The notes under the pieces are model-generated. The model was not told the DNA's origin. It worked only from the letters and a program-made list of their open reading frames with translations, and searched no databases. 64,000 bases of DNA. It comes from Anaerolineaceae bacterium (GTDB taxonomy: Bacteria; Chloroflexota; Anaerolineae; Aggregatilineales; Phototrophicaceae). Below are positions 51,381-59,572 of this stretch, piece by piece (the stretch's first letter is position 1; every line of letters starts with the position of its first letter). The stretch spans positions 34,245-98,244 of the forward strand of contig REDR01000045.1 of NCBI GenBank assembly GCA_007693385.1. Reading direction: 5' to 3'. The translations under genes and the position numbers were made by a program.

Positions 51381-52288
51381 TCGTGCAGGAGTAAATCGCG
51401 GATGACCGGCGCGATGTCGCTGAGGTCGCGCACGCGCTCGAAGCGCGATTTCTCCGCGCCGATGACCACCGTCGGCACAGCATTTCGCGTGTGGTTCTTG
51501 TGGTTGATCGCCTCAATGTTGCCGTGATCGCTGGTCAAGATGACGACGCCTTGCGTGTCGTCCCACGCATCCAGCACGCCACACATCACCGCATCCAGCT
51601 TGACCAGCAAATCAACCGCCTGCGGTAGCGTGCCGCGATGCCCGACGACATCGGTCAGCCAATGTGAGAAGAAGGCGAAATCATATTCCCGCGCTAAGGC
51701 CACCAGCTTTTGACCGGCCTCGTAAGGCGTGATGATCGGCGTGTCCTCGTAGCCTAGCTCACTATGCCAGCCCGCGCCCGTCCAATCGCCACTCAAAGCC
51801 CGCCCTGCCCGCAGATCATCCTCGCCGAAGAAACGCAAACCGGCGCTCCCTGCCGCCAGTTGATAGCTGGATGGCAGGCGCTTGCCGCGCCGGATGACGT
51901 GATGCCATGCGGGGGGATACGCTTCCAGCAGGGCGGCGGACTTACCGGCGTTCACCGTGTCGATGAATAGATTGCCCTCGCGGATGATGGCGCGGGTGGC
52001 TTCGTCCGGCTTCGGGCCGTAGTGCCCGCCGATGATGCGCGGCACGTTGCGTCCGGTGACGATGGCCGCCTGTCCGGTGCCGCTTTGCGGGCGACCTGCC
52101 ACATTGAAAGTCGCGTCGGTGGGGATGAATAGGGCGCGTTCGCTCTGCTGATGGGTGGCGTCCTGTGTCCAGACCTGCCCACCGGCCAGCGCGGTTAATG
52201 TCGGCAAATCCGCCGCGCAGAACGGGTTATGCGTCGGGTGCGGCTCGCCCAGTCCGACGCCATCGACGAAGATCAGCAGGACGCGCAT
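51374..52288 (-). CDS. Alkaline-phosphatase-superfamily metalloenzyme
   Basis: 304 residues from ATG 52288, which overlaps the thioredoxin stop (TGATG). It opens MRVLLIFVDGVGLGEPHPTHNPF, where the metal Asp is FVDG. The usual nucleophile position lies in the SGTGQAAIVTGRN block, and the late metal motifs are FFSHWLTDVVGHRG and LTSDHGNIEAINHKNHTRN. This is the phosphoglycerate-mutase/phosphopentomutase-type PF01676 fold. The substrate is a phosphate or sulfate ester of unknown type. It is last in a run of co-directional genes. Confidence 0.85.
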   Translation of the reverse strand: MRVLLIFVDGVGLGEPHPTHNPFCAADLPTLTALAGGQVWTQDATHQQSERALFIPTDATFNVAGRPQSGTGQAAIVTGRNVPRIIGGHYGPKPDEATRAIIREGNLFIDTVNAGKSAALLEAYPPAWHHVIRRGKRLPSSYQLAAGSAGLRFFGEDDLRAGRALSGDWTGAGWHSELGYEDTPIITPYEAGQKLVALAREYDFAFFSHWLTDVVGHRGTLPQAVDLLVKLDAVMCGVLDAWDDTQGVVILTSDHGNIEAINHKNHTRNAVPTVVIGAEKSRFERVRDLSDIAPVIRDLLLHDQ

Positions 52289-52773
52289 CAACCATCACGC
52301 AGGCGATTGAGTACGGCGACGGTGGGCGGTGCGTGTTCGCGCCATAACTCCTCGCCATTGGCCGCATAAACGATGAATTCCGGCGAAAACGAAAAGCCCA
52401 ATTCCGCCCGCAATTCGCGCCCTAACGCGCTGTGAATGTCAATCTGGATCACGTTATAGTCGTCCTGAACTTCATCAATGATCTGATCGACTACCGGCTT
52501 GAGCGTCAGGCAGAGTGAGCAATAATTACTGAAGAATTCGACAAATGTCGGGCGTCCGTTGCCGATGGTTTCCAGCGCTTCGGCCACGCTATCAACGGTG
52601 GTCTGGCCGGGACGCAGGATGATAAAACCGCCGATCAACAGCCCGATGAGGGCGGTCTGCACGGCGGTCGTGATATACCAGCGCACTTTGAAGGTGCGCG
52701 TCGTCATCAGGTATGCGACGGCCAGCAGTCCGAAGCCGATCAGTGGATATGAGAATTGGTTGATGATATTCAT
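52288..52773 (-). CDS. Membrane-anchored thioredoxin-like protein
   Basis: 161 residues. Two hydrophobic segments (about 4-22 and 34-53) lead to a thioredoxin-fold domain with the redox motif CSLC in FFSNYCSLCLTLKP and the cis-Pro loop as FSPEFIVY. CSLC differs from CGPC and suggests a disulfide reductase or thiol-relay role. It overlaps the metalloenzyme by 1 bp at the start/stop. Confidence 0.85.
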   Translation of the reverse strand: MNIINQFSYPLIGFGLLAVAYLMTTRTFKVRWYITTAVQTALIGLLIGGFIILRPGQTTVDSVAEALETIGNGRPTFVEFFSNYCSLCLTLKPVVDQIIDEVQDDYNVIQIDIHSALGRELRAELGFSFSPEFIVYAANGEELWREHAPPTVAVLNRLRDG

Positions 52774-52893
52774 GGCATCGCTCGCCGTGTAATCTGCCGA
52801 TGATCGCGCATCAACAGACGAACTAGAGGGGCGGTCACGGGTGGGGTTAACCGGATGATCGCCGCAGGTTGCCGTCTATTATATCATGCCCCG

Positions 52894-53547
52894 TCATTTT
52901 CCTAGATAGTCCAGTATGAACGGGTTGGACTGCCGTTCGCGCCCGATGGTCGTCTCGCGCCCGTGTCCGGTCAGCAGGCGCACGTCATCGCCTAGCGGCA
53001 TGATCGTCTCGGTGATGGTGGTCATCAACTGTTGATAATCGCCGCCGGGCAGATCAACGCGCCCGATGCCCATCTCGAAGATGCAATCGCCACTGAAAAG
53101 CGTCTTTTCATCGCGCAGGAAGTACGCGATGTGGTCGGGCGCATGGCCGGGCGTGTACAGCGTCTCCAGCGTGACCGCCCCCAGCGTGACCGTCTCCGGC
53201 GCATCGCCCAGCCAGCGATCCGGCTGGGCGGCTGATGGAAACTGCCCCAGCCCGAAGCGTTGCCCCTGATGCGGGAGCGCCTGTAGCCACGGCTCGGAGG
53301 CGCGGTGCGCCACGAACGGCGCACCGGTCAATTCTTTCAGCGCTTTGCTGGCTAGGATGTGGTCGAAGTGCGCGTGTGTGGCGAGTATCAAACCTATTTG
53401 CCAACCGGCATCCGTCGCCATCTGTTGCAGGCGCGGCGCGTCGTCCACCGGATCAATCACGATGGCCTGTTTGCTGGCTTCGTCGCCGACGATATAGGCG
53501 TTTGTCGCCACGAATCCCAGTTCTGCCGATAGAATCTTGATGCTCAT
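52894..53547 (-). CDS. MBL-fold metallo-hydrolase (glyoxalase II-like)
   Basis: 217 residues from ATG 53547; the longer frame would run into murJ. Metal motifs are THAHFDH, then HAPDHIAYF, LFSGDCIF and LLTGHGRET. These match the hydroxyacylglutathione hydrolase-like MBL proteins, which bind two Zn or Fe/Zn ions and hydrolyse thioesters. Its start overlaps the murJ stop by 4 bp. Confidence 0.9.
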   Translation of the reverse strand: MSIKILSAELGFVATNAYIVGDEASKQAIVIDPVDDAPRLQQMATDAGWQIGLILATHAHFDHILASKALKELTGAPFVAHRASEPWLQALPHQGQRFGLGQFPSAAQPDRWLGDAPETVTLGAVTLETLYTPGHAPDHIAYFLRDEKTLFSGDCIFEMGIGRVDLPGGDYQQLMTTITETIMPLGDDVRLLTGHGRETTIGRERQSNPFILDYLGK

Positions 53548-55319
53548 GCGATCACCTCTTTGAGTTCGCTCTTGTCGCGTTTGAAAATCATGTTGAACAG
53601 GGCGCGTAATTCCTCCATGCCCATCAACCACGCGGCGATGAAGAACGCCGTCCCGCCGATGCCCACTTCTAGCGATATTTGAATCACGGTGAACATCAAG
53701 CCGGTGCTATCGACCAGCATCTGCCAGCCGGTATTGACCAGCACGATAGTCAGCGCCATGATGAGGCTGGCGGCGGTGGTCTGAATCACCGTGCGGGCTA
53801 ACGCGCTCTCGTTGATGCCGTGCCAGCGACGGCGCAGGATGACCAGCAGGAAGCCGACCTCAAACATCACGCCGAGCGAATTCGCCAGCGCCAACCCGCC
53901 GACAAAGCCTGTCCCCTGCACGAAATCCAGTTCCGGCATGAGGCCGAAGTTGCCCAGCGCCAACATACGGCGCATATCGGTGAATGATTCGGCGGCTAAC
54001 ACGTTACTGAATACGAACGAGCCGACCAGATTGATCGCCGCGCCACCCAGCGCCGCGAATAACGGTGTCAGCGTGTCTTTATCCGCGTAGAAACTGCGGG
54101 CGATCACTTCCAGCGCACAATGCACGATCAAGCCGAGCGCGAAGAATTGCAATGTGCTATACACGAAAGCCGACGCTGACGCATCGAACGCGCCGCGCTC
54201 TAGCAGGCTAATCAGCGGCCTACCGACGAAGATCAAACCGATAGCGGAGGGGATGCTGGCGATCAACACGAAGCGCAACGCGCCCGCCATATAATCGCGC
54301 TTGCCGTCCTCGTCGCCTAGCTCACTGAAGGCGGCCAGCGTCGGGAAGATCACCGTGCCCATCGCCGTGCCGATCAGCGTCTGCGGAATCTGCATCAAGC
54401 GCCAGCCCCAGTCCAGCGCGGAGACCGACCCCGTGCCCAACCGTGAGGCGATGTTATTCATGATGAGGAAGTTCACCATGAACACGCCCAGACCGCCGAC
54501 ACGCGGCAACATCAAACGGATGACGCGCCACATCTCACGATCAAACAGCCCTAGCTCCATCTTCCACGTAGCGCGGAAGCGGATCAGGCCGGGCACCTGA
54601 ATCAGCAGGTGCAAGCCCGCGCCCAGTACCGCCCCCCACGCGATGCCGTGAATGCCGAACGGCCCCAGCAGGAAGATGATGCCGAATAGCAGGCCGAAGT
54701 CAAACATGATCGGCGCGATAGCGGGCAGTAGAAAGTGATTATGGCTCTGCAAAATGCCCATCACGATACCGCTAACCGAGAAGATCATGGTACTCAACAG
54801 CAGAATACGCATCAACTCGACGGTTTGCGCGGTAGCCGCCGCGTCGAAGCCGGGCGCGACCACGTTCTGCACCAGCCACGGCGATGTGACATACGTGATC
54901 GCGCTGACTGTCGCCGTCACGGTGAAGATGAAGTTAATGACGTGGCTCGCTAGCGACCATGCGCCGTCACGGTCATCCCGTGCTAGATAACTGCTGAAGA
55001 TCGGGATGAACGCATGAGCCAGCGCCCCGCCCGCGATCAATGTGAAGATCAGTTCCGGGATGCGGTTGGCGGTGACGAAAGCATCCCATTCCGCGCTGAC
55101 GCCGAATGTACCGGCGATGATGACCGTCTGCACCAGACTCAACACTTTGGAAAAACCGAAAGCCACCATCACGATCAATGTCGAACGGGCAAGGGCGCGA
55201 TTGCGCCGACTGGCGGCGTTTTTAGCGTCCTGCTCGGTGATCTGCGCGTCCATCTGCGACTGCGTGACGGCGGCTTCGTTAAGCGGGTCTGGCGGACTGG
55301 TTGGCTCTTGTGCTGACAT
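53544..55319 (-). CDS. murJ: Lipid II flippase MurJ
   Basis: 591 residues, about fourteen membrane segments, MOP-superfamily MviN/MurJ. Landmarks: ARSTLIVMVAFGFSKVLSLVQ with the N-terminal basic face, GGALAHAFIPIFSSYLARD, and mid-chain GVMFEVGFLLVILRRRWHGIN. MurJ moves lipid II across the membrane for peptidoglycan synthesis. The first 35 residues are a hydrophilic extension and the C-terminus is basic. It is coupled to the MBL hydrolase and is 26 bp after the C39-like gene. Confidence 0.95.
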   Translation of the reverse strand: MSAQEPTSPPDPLNEAAVTQSQMDAQITEQDAKNAASRRNRALARSTLIVMVAFGFSKVLSLVQTVIIAGTFGVSAEWDAFVTANRIPELIFTLIAGGALAHAFIPIFSSYLARDDRDGAWSLASHVINFIFTVTATVSAITYVTSPWLVQNVVAPGFDAAATAQTVELMRILLLSTMIFSVSGIVMGILQSHNHFLLPAIAPIMFDFGLLFGIIFLLGPFGIHGIAWGAVLGAGLHLLIQVPGLIRFRATWKMELGLFDREMWRVIRLMLPRVGGLGVFMVNFLIMNNIASRLGTGSVSALDWGWRLMQIPQTLIGTAMGTVIFPTLAAFSELGDEDGKRDYMAGALRFVLIASIPSAIGLIFVGRPLISLLERGAFDASASAFVYSTLQFFALGLIVHCALEVIARSFYADKDTLTPLFAALGGAAINLVGSFVFSNVLAAESFTDMRRMLALGNFGLMPELDFVQGTGFVGGLALANSLGVMFEVGFLLVILRRRWHGINESALARTVIQTTAASLIMALTIVLVNTGWQMLVDSTGLMFTVIQISLEVGIGGTAFFIAAWLMGMEELRALFNMIFKRDKSELKEVIA

Positions 55320-55345
55320 AGCGCCTCCTCAGGGCAGGTGTGCGT

Positions 55346-56902
55346 TTAGCCGAGTCGCTCTAGCGCTTCGCGGGCTTCGACGAAAAAGCGATTGTTACTC
55401 AAGGCACGGTTGAAGGCGTTCCGCGCTCCGGCGGTGTCGCCGCGTGCCGCTAACACCCGTCCTTGCCAGTAGTATGTCTCCTCGACATGACGCCCGCCGA
55501 CGTTGGAGAGATTAGTCTCCACCAGTTGCATCACATCATCGTAGCGCCCGACTTTGTAGTACGCCTCGAAGATGCCGAACTGATACCAGTACATGCGCCA
55601 TGGTAACTGACGGAGGTTGGTCGCCTGATCGTAAGCGCGGGCGGCTTGATCGTGCCTGCCGAGTACCGTCAGTGATGTGCCGATGTTAAACCATGCGAAG
55701 GCGTCTTCGCGGTTGCGCTGGGCTTCGGCCTGCGCGATTTCGAGCGCATGGGCGGCGGAGTCTTCCAGCGTGGCGCGTTCCCCGCCGAGCAAGCGCATGA
55801 CCGCCGCTTCTTCATCCGGCGGGAATAGCACGATGAACACGCGGTTGAATTCGCGCCAGCCGTCATCGACTTCTTCATACGTCTCTTGAATCGGCTCGCC
55901 GTTTGTGTTCTGCCCTAAGAAGCTATCCATGATGATGAAATTGCGCTCGTTGTCGTCGTAGCCGACCAGCGCTTGATAATGGCCGAGCCATTCGTAGCCG
56001 CCGAACATGTGGCCGCGCTCGACGATGACCGGATAACCGGCGGCGATGACGCGCCGGAGCATGTCCAGATCGCCCCCATAGCGCCAGATCGCCCGCAGGT
56101 CAGAGTATTCATTGACGAAGCGTGCCATCTCGTGCGGGCTGACGTTGCGATCTTCGCGGTTAGGGCGTATGCGGTCTTGCGCGTAGAATTGATCCCGCGT
56201 CCAGCCGTAATAGCTCATGGCGATGGTGATGGTCGTCGGGCCGCAGTTGTTCCAGCGTTGATGCTCCCAGCGATAGCCGGTATTGAGCGCGACAGTCGGC
56301 CAATCACGCGGCGGAGCGCTGGTGGCTTCCACTTCGGCCTGTGCGAACGCGGCGGCCACGTCAATCGTCGGCATCAATGTTGGCGTGATAGTGGCCGTCG
56401 GCGCGGGCGTCGCGGTGGCGGGAATCGCGGTTGGCTGCTGCGCGGCGACTTCTATCTGCGATTCTTCCTGTGATTCCTCGCCGCTTTCCTGCTCCGCTTC
56501 TTCAACGTCCGGCGCTTCTGTTGGCGCGGCGGTGGGTGGCGGTTCGGCAGTTTCGTTAGCGGTTTCGTCATCGTCTTCCAGACCGAGATCGCCGAATAGT
56601 AAATCCTGTATGGCGTCCTCATCTACCGGCGCGAGACTGGTCGGCACGGTGGCGTCAGGCGACGGGGACGACGGCAGGAAGGCGTCCATGAACGGCAAAG
56701 TATTGACGACGCGCTGTTGCTGAGCGGGCTGTAATACTTCGCGGAATGCGATGATCCCGCCCACCGTGCCGATAATGCCGATGATAAATAACCCGATGCA
56801 ACCGTACAACAAGAACTTAGGCGGGGCTTTCAGTTCGCTTGCTTGTTGTTGGTGGCCGGATGGATTGGTTTTGTCGGTTGTGTTTGGTTCTGGATTTTGC
56901 AT
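55346..56902 (-). CDS. C39-like cysteine peptidase with TPR tail
   Basis: 518 residues. A cytoplasmic N-terminus, one membrane helix (about 30-53) and a long acidic Thr/Pro-rich linker lead to a C39-like papain-fold domain at about 210-350. The catalytic residues can be placed: Cys220 in NNCGPTT, His308 in GHYQALVGYDD, and Asp326 following. The C-terminal 150 residues are TPR-type helices (FAWFNIGTSLTVLGRHDQAARAYDQA). It faces outside and precedes murJ, so a role in cell-surface protein processing or wall remodelling is likely. No ABC exporter is fused. Confidence 0.88.
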   Translation of the reverse strand: MQNPEPNTTDKTNPSGHQQQASELKAPPKFLLYGCIGLFIIGIIGTVGGIIAFREVLQPAQQQRVVNTLPFMDAFLPSSPSPDATVPTSLAPVDEDAIQDLLFGDLGLEDDDETANETAEPPPTAAPTEAPDVEEAEQESGEESQEESQIEVAAQQPTAIPATATPAPTATITPTLMPTIDVAAAFAQAEVEATSAPPRDWPTVALNTGYRWEHQRWNNCGPTTITIAMSYYGWTRDQFYAQDRIRPNREDRNVSPHEMARFVNEYSDLRAIWRYGGDLDMLRRVIAAGYPVIVERGHMFGGYEWLGHYQALVGYDDNERNFIIMDSFLGQNTNGEPIQETYEEVDDGWREFNRVFIVLFPPDEEAAVMRLLGGERATLEDSAAHALEIAQAEAQRNREDAFAWFNIGTSLTVLGRHDQAARAYDQATNLRQLPWRMYWYQFGIFEAYYKVGRYDDVMQLVETNLSNVGGRHVEETYYWQGRVLAARGDTAGARNAFNRALSNNRFFVEAREALERLG

Positions 56903-57124
56903 TAAAATTTCACCTCATCCCAACAAATTGAGGGCAAGTATAACCCACATCACCGCATTGTTTTACGGTGAAATAACGCCCTGCCCGACGCTTACCCGAC
57001 GCTACGCCGCCCTGATTGCGGAATGTGCGGGGCAGTGCGGTATAAATTCTAGCGTGGCATTACCCGCCGCGCATTGATAGAATCGCGCCATTCGGTGGCG
57101 AGATGAACGGAGATTCATCGCACG

Positions 57125-58225
57125 ATGTATAAATATCGCAAACAACTAGCAACCGGCGCGGTGATCGTGCTGGCGACATACATCATCCTATTGATCGTGC
57201 TGGATGCAAGCGGGCAGATGCGTAATAGCGATGGCTTGCTGGATGCGCTGGCGGCGTTCCCGCTATGGTTGATTCCGGTGTTGTGCCTGTTGCAGGTCGG
57301 TGCGGGGCTATTTCGTTTCTGGGAATGGCATTACTATCTGGGCGTGATCGGCGCACGGGACAAAATCAGCATCAAAGATAGCGCTATCATCTTCACATCA
57401 GCCTTCACGATGGTGGTCAGTCCGGGCAAGGTGGCGGAAGTGCTGAAGTCGGTTTTCCTCAAGATGAAGACCGGAATCGCGGTGTGGCGTAGTGCGCCCG
57501 TCGTCGTGGCGGAGCGCGTGGTCGATGGTCTGGCGGTGGTCATCACGCTGACGGCTGTGCTACTGATCGCACCGCAAGCGCTGGTCATGGGCGAATACGG
57601 CGACGTGAGTCGCGGCGTGCTGTACACCGCGTCGGCCTTGCTGTTCGGCGGTTTGATCGCGGTGCAGATCAAGCCATTGGCCTATTTCATTCTGGATCGC
57701 ATCATCAAGAATCTACCGTTTGTCAATCGCCTGCACCAGCCGCTGACCGAATTCTATGAGAGTAGCCGCGAAGTGTTCTTGATTCGCCACGTCACGCCGA
57801 CCACGATTATGGGGCTGGGCGTGTATGCGTGCAGTACGATTGGCTTCGTGCTGATCTTGCGCGGCTTCGGCGTGCCGATGTCGGGCGATCTGGTGTTGCA
57901 GGCGGCTTTCATCGTCGGGGTGGCGTCGGCGGTGGGGGCGTTCAGTTTCGTGCCCAATGGCGCGGGCGTCACGGAGATCACCAATTACGCCATGCTGATG
58001 GCGCTGGTCGCGCCGACTGCGCCGACTTTAACGGCGGGAGTCGCGGCGGCGGCGGCCTTGTTGCAGGGCTTCTTTCACAAGTGGTTCCGCGTGCTGGTTG
58101 GTGCGGGCGTCGCGTATATCTACCGCAAGCGCCTATTCACCGCCGAACTGGACGCCGCCATCGAATCCATGCAGGACGAGAAGCGCGACGGCGGCCAGAT
58201 GGTCGAGCTACGGCGCTCCGCTTAG
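57125..58225 (+). CDS. LPG-synthase-TM / flippase-like (UPF0104) protein
   Basis: 366 residues, eight or so membrane segments. The family patterns are FRFWEWHYYLGVIG with the basic residue pair, VVSPGKVAEVLKSVFLKMKTG and FVPNGAGVTEITNYAMLMALV. It belongs to the lysylphosphatidylglycerol-synthase TM / AglD-like lipid-transport families, which move lipids or lipid-linked sugars. There is no aminoacyl-transfer domain. It precedes ftsW by 8 bp and the PBP fold next, so it may carry lipid-linked wall precursors. Confidence 0.85.
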   Translation: MYKYRKQLATGAVIVLATYIILLIVLDASGQMRNSDGLLDALAAFPLWLIPVLCLLQVGAGLFRFWEWHYYLGVIGARDKISIKDSAIIFTSAFTMVVSPGKVAEVLKSVFLKMKTGIAVWRSAPVVVAERVVDGLAVVITLTAVLLIAPQALVMGEYGDVSRGVLYTASALLFGGLIAVQIKPLAYFILDRIIKNLPFVNRLHQPLTEFYESSREVFLIRHVTPTTIMGLGVYACSTIGFVLILRGFGVPMSGDLVLQAAFIVGVASAVGAFSFVPNGAGVTEITNYAMLMALVAPTAPTLTAGVAAAAALLQGFFHKWFRVLVGAGVAYIYRKRLFTAELDAAIESMQDEKRDGGQMVELRRSA

Positions 58226-58233
58226 GCTGGCCG

Positions 58234-59559
58234 ATGGTGCGCTCCGATTCATTTACGTTAGAACTGGAAGATGACGCGACGGATTCGCGCTACATTGAGC
58301 GCTGGCTGTTACTGTTGTCCGGCGTTTTCGTGGCGGTGAATTTCATCGCGCTGGGCATCGTGCGTCCGGCCAGCATCCCGACCAACGTCATCGCGTTCAT
58401 CGTATGGACGGCAGGCGCGATAATCGCCCATATCGCGCTGAACCGGCTCGTGCCGCGCCGCGATGTGTTGCTGTTGCCGTGCGTCATGTTGCTGAGTGGC
58501 TGGGGGCTGGTCATCATTGACCGCCTCGCGCCGAATTTCGCGGATCGTCAAACGCTGTGGCTGGCCGTCAGCCTGTGCGCTCTGCTGGCCGTCGTCGCTC
58601 TGCCGGATGTCTTGCGCTGGTTGCGGATGTACCGCTATCTGTGGCTGGTTTTCGGCATGAGCTTATTCTTCGCTACCGTGCTATTCGGCACAAATCCGAG
58701 TGGCTTTCCGGGCACGCCGCGACTGTGGCTGAAATTCGGCACGGTGTATTTTCAACCGTCGGAGGCGCTGAAGATCATCCTCGTCGCGTTTTTAGCCAGC
58801 TACCTCGCGGAGCAATATCCGGCGTTGCGGCGCTGGCACGAAGGCGTGCATGGTCGGCTGTGGGCGCTATCGCCGCGTGTGGTCGGCCCGATCCTGTTGA
58901 TGTGGGGGCTTTCGGTGATGGTGCTGGTGTGGCAACGTGATCTCGGCACGGCGGTCTTGTTCTTCGCGGTGTTCATCATCTTGATCTATACCGCAAGCGG
59001 AAGCCCGCTTATCCCCATCGGCGGCGCGGTGTTGATCGCGCTGGCGGCGCTGGTCGCCTATCAGCTATTCGATGTGGTGCAACTGCGCTTTGACATCTGG
59101 ATTAGCCCGTGGCCGGAATCCGATGGCCGCGCCTACCAGATCGTGCAGAGCTTACAGGCCATCGCATCCGGCGGCATCTTCGGGCAAGGGGTGGCGCTGG
59201 GCTATCCTAACTATATTCCAGTCGTGCATTCTGATTTCGCCTTCGCCGCGCTAGCTGAAGAGTGGGGGCTGATCGGCGTGGTCGGCGTGCTGGCGGTGCT
59301 GGCGGTTCTCATCTGGCGCGGTTTACGCATCGCGCTATTGCGCCAGAGCAAGCCGTTTTATGTGTTTATGGCGGTGGGCTTGTGCGCGTTATTGCTGGTG
59401 CAGAGCGTCCTCATCATGGGCGGCGTGACGCGCCTGCTACCGCTAACCGGCGTGACGTTGCCGTTCATCAGTTATGGCGGTAGCTCGATGCTGGTCAGCT
59501 TTATCATGGTTGGCCTGCTGTTGCGCTTGTCGGACACTGAACCGGATGTGATGTTTTAA
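58234..59559 (+). CDS. ftsW: FtsW/RodA family peptidoglycan polymerase
   Basis: 441 residues from ATG 58234; the longer frame from 57829 is not real, since it runs inside the previous gene. About ten membrane segments. SEDS landmarks: GFPGTPRLWLKFG, PSEALKIILVAFLASYLAE, WQRDLGTAVLFFAVF, AYQIVQSLQAIASGGIFGQG, and HSDFAFAALAEEWG, where the Asp is the proposed catalytic residue. LPLTGVTLPFISYGGSSM is the C-terminal signature. It polymerises lipid II glycans with a partner PBP, normally the next gene; that partner is degenerate here. FtsW versus RodA is not certain. Confidence 0.93.
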   Translation: MVRSDSFTLELEDDATDSRYIERWLLLLSGVFVAVNFIALGIVRPASIPTNVIAFIVWTAGAIIAHIALNRLVPRRDVLLLPCVMLLSGWGLVIIDRLAPNFADRQTLWLAVSLCALLAVVALPDVLRWLRMYRYLWLVFGMSLFFATVLFGTNPSGFPGTPRLWLKFGTVYFQPSEALKIILVAFLASYLAEQYPALRRWHEGVHGRLWALSPRVVGPILLMWGLSVMVLVWQRDLGTAVLFFAVFIILIYTASGSPLIPIGGAVLIALAALVAYQLFDVVQLRFDIWISPWPESDGRAYQIVQSLQAIASGGIFGQGVALGYPNYIPVVHSDFAFAALAEEWGLIGVVGVLAVLAVLIWRGLRIALLRQSKPFYVFMAVGLCALLLVQSVLIMGGVTRLLPLTGVTLPFISYGGSSMLVSFIMVGLLLRLSDTEPDVMF

Positions 59560-59572
59560 GGGGCGCTGACCG

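Noticed and set aside
57829..58233. Long upstream extension of the ftsW frame
   Set aside because: It lies inside the flippase-like gene in another frame and translates to Arg/Gly-rich sequence; ATG 58234 gives a normal FtsW start.
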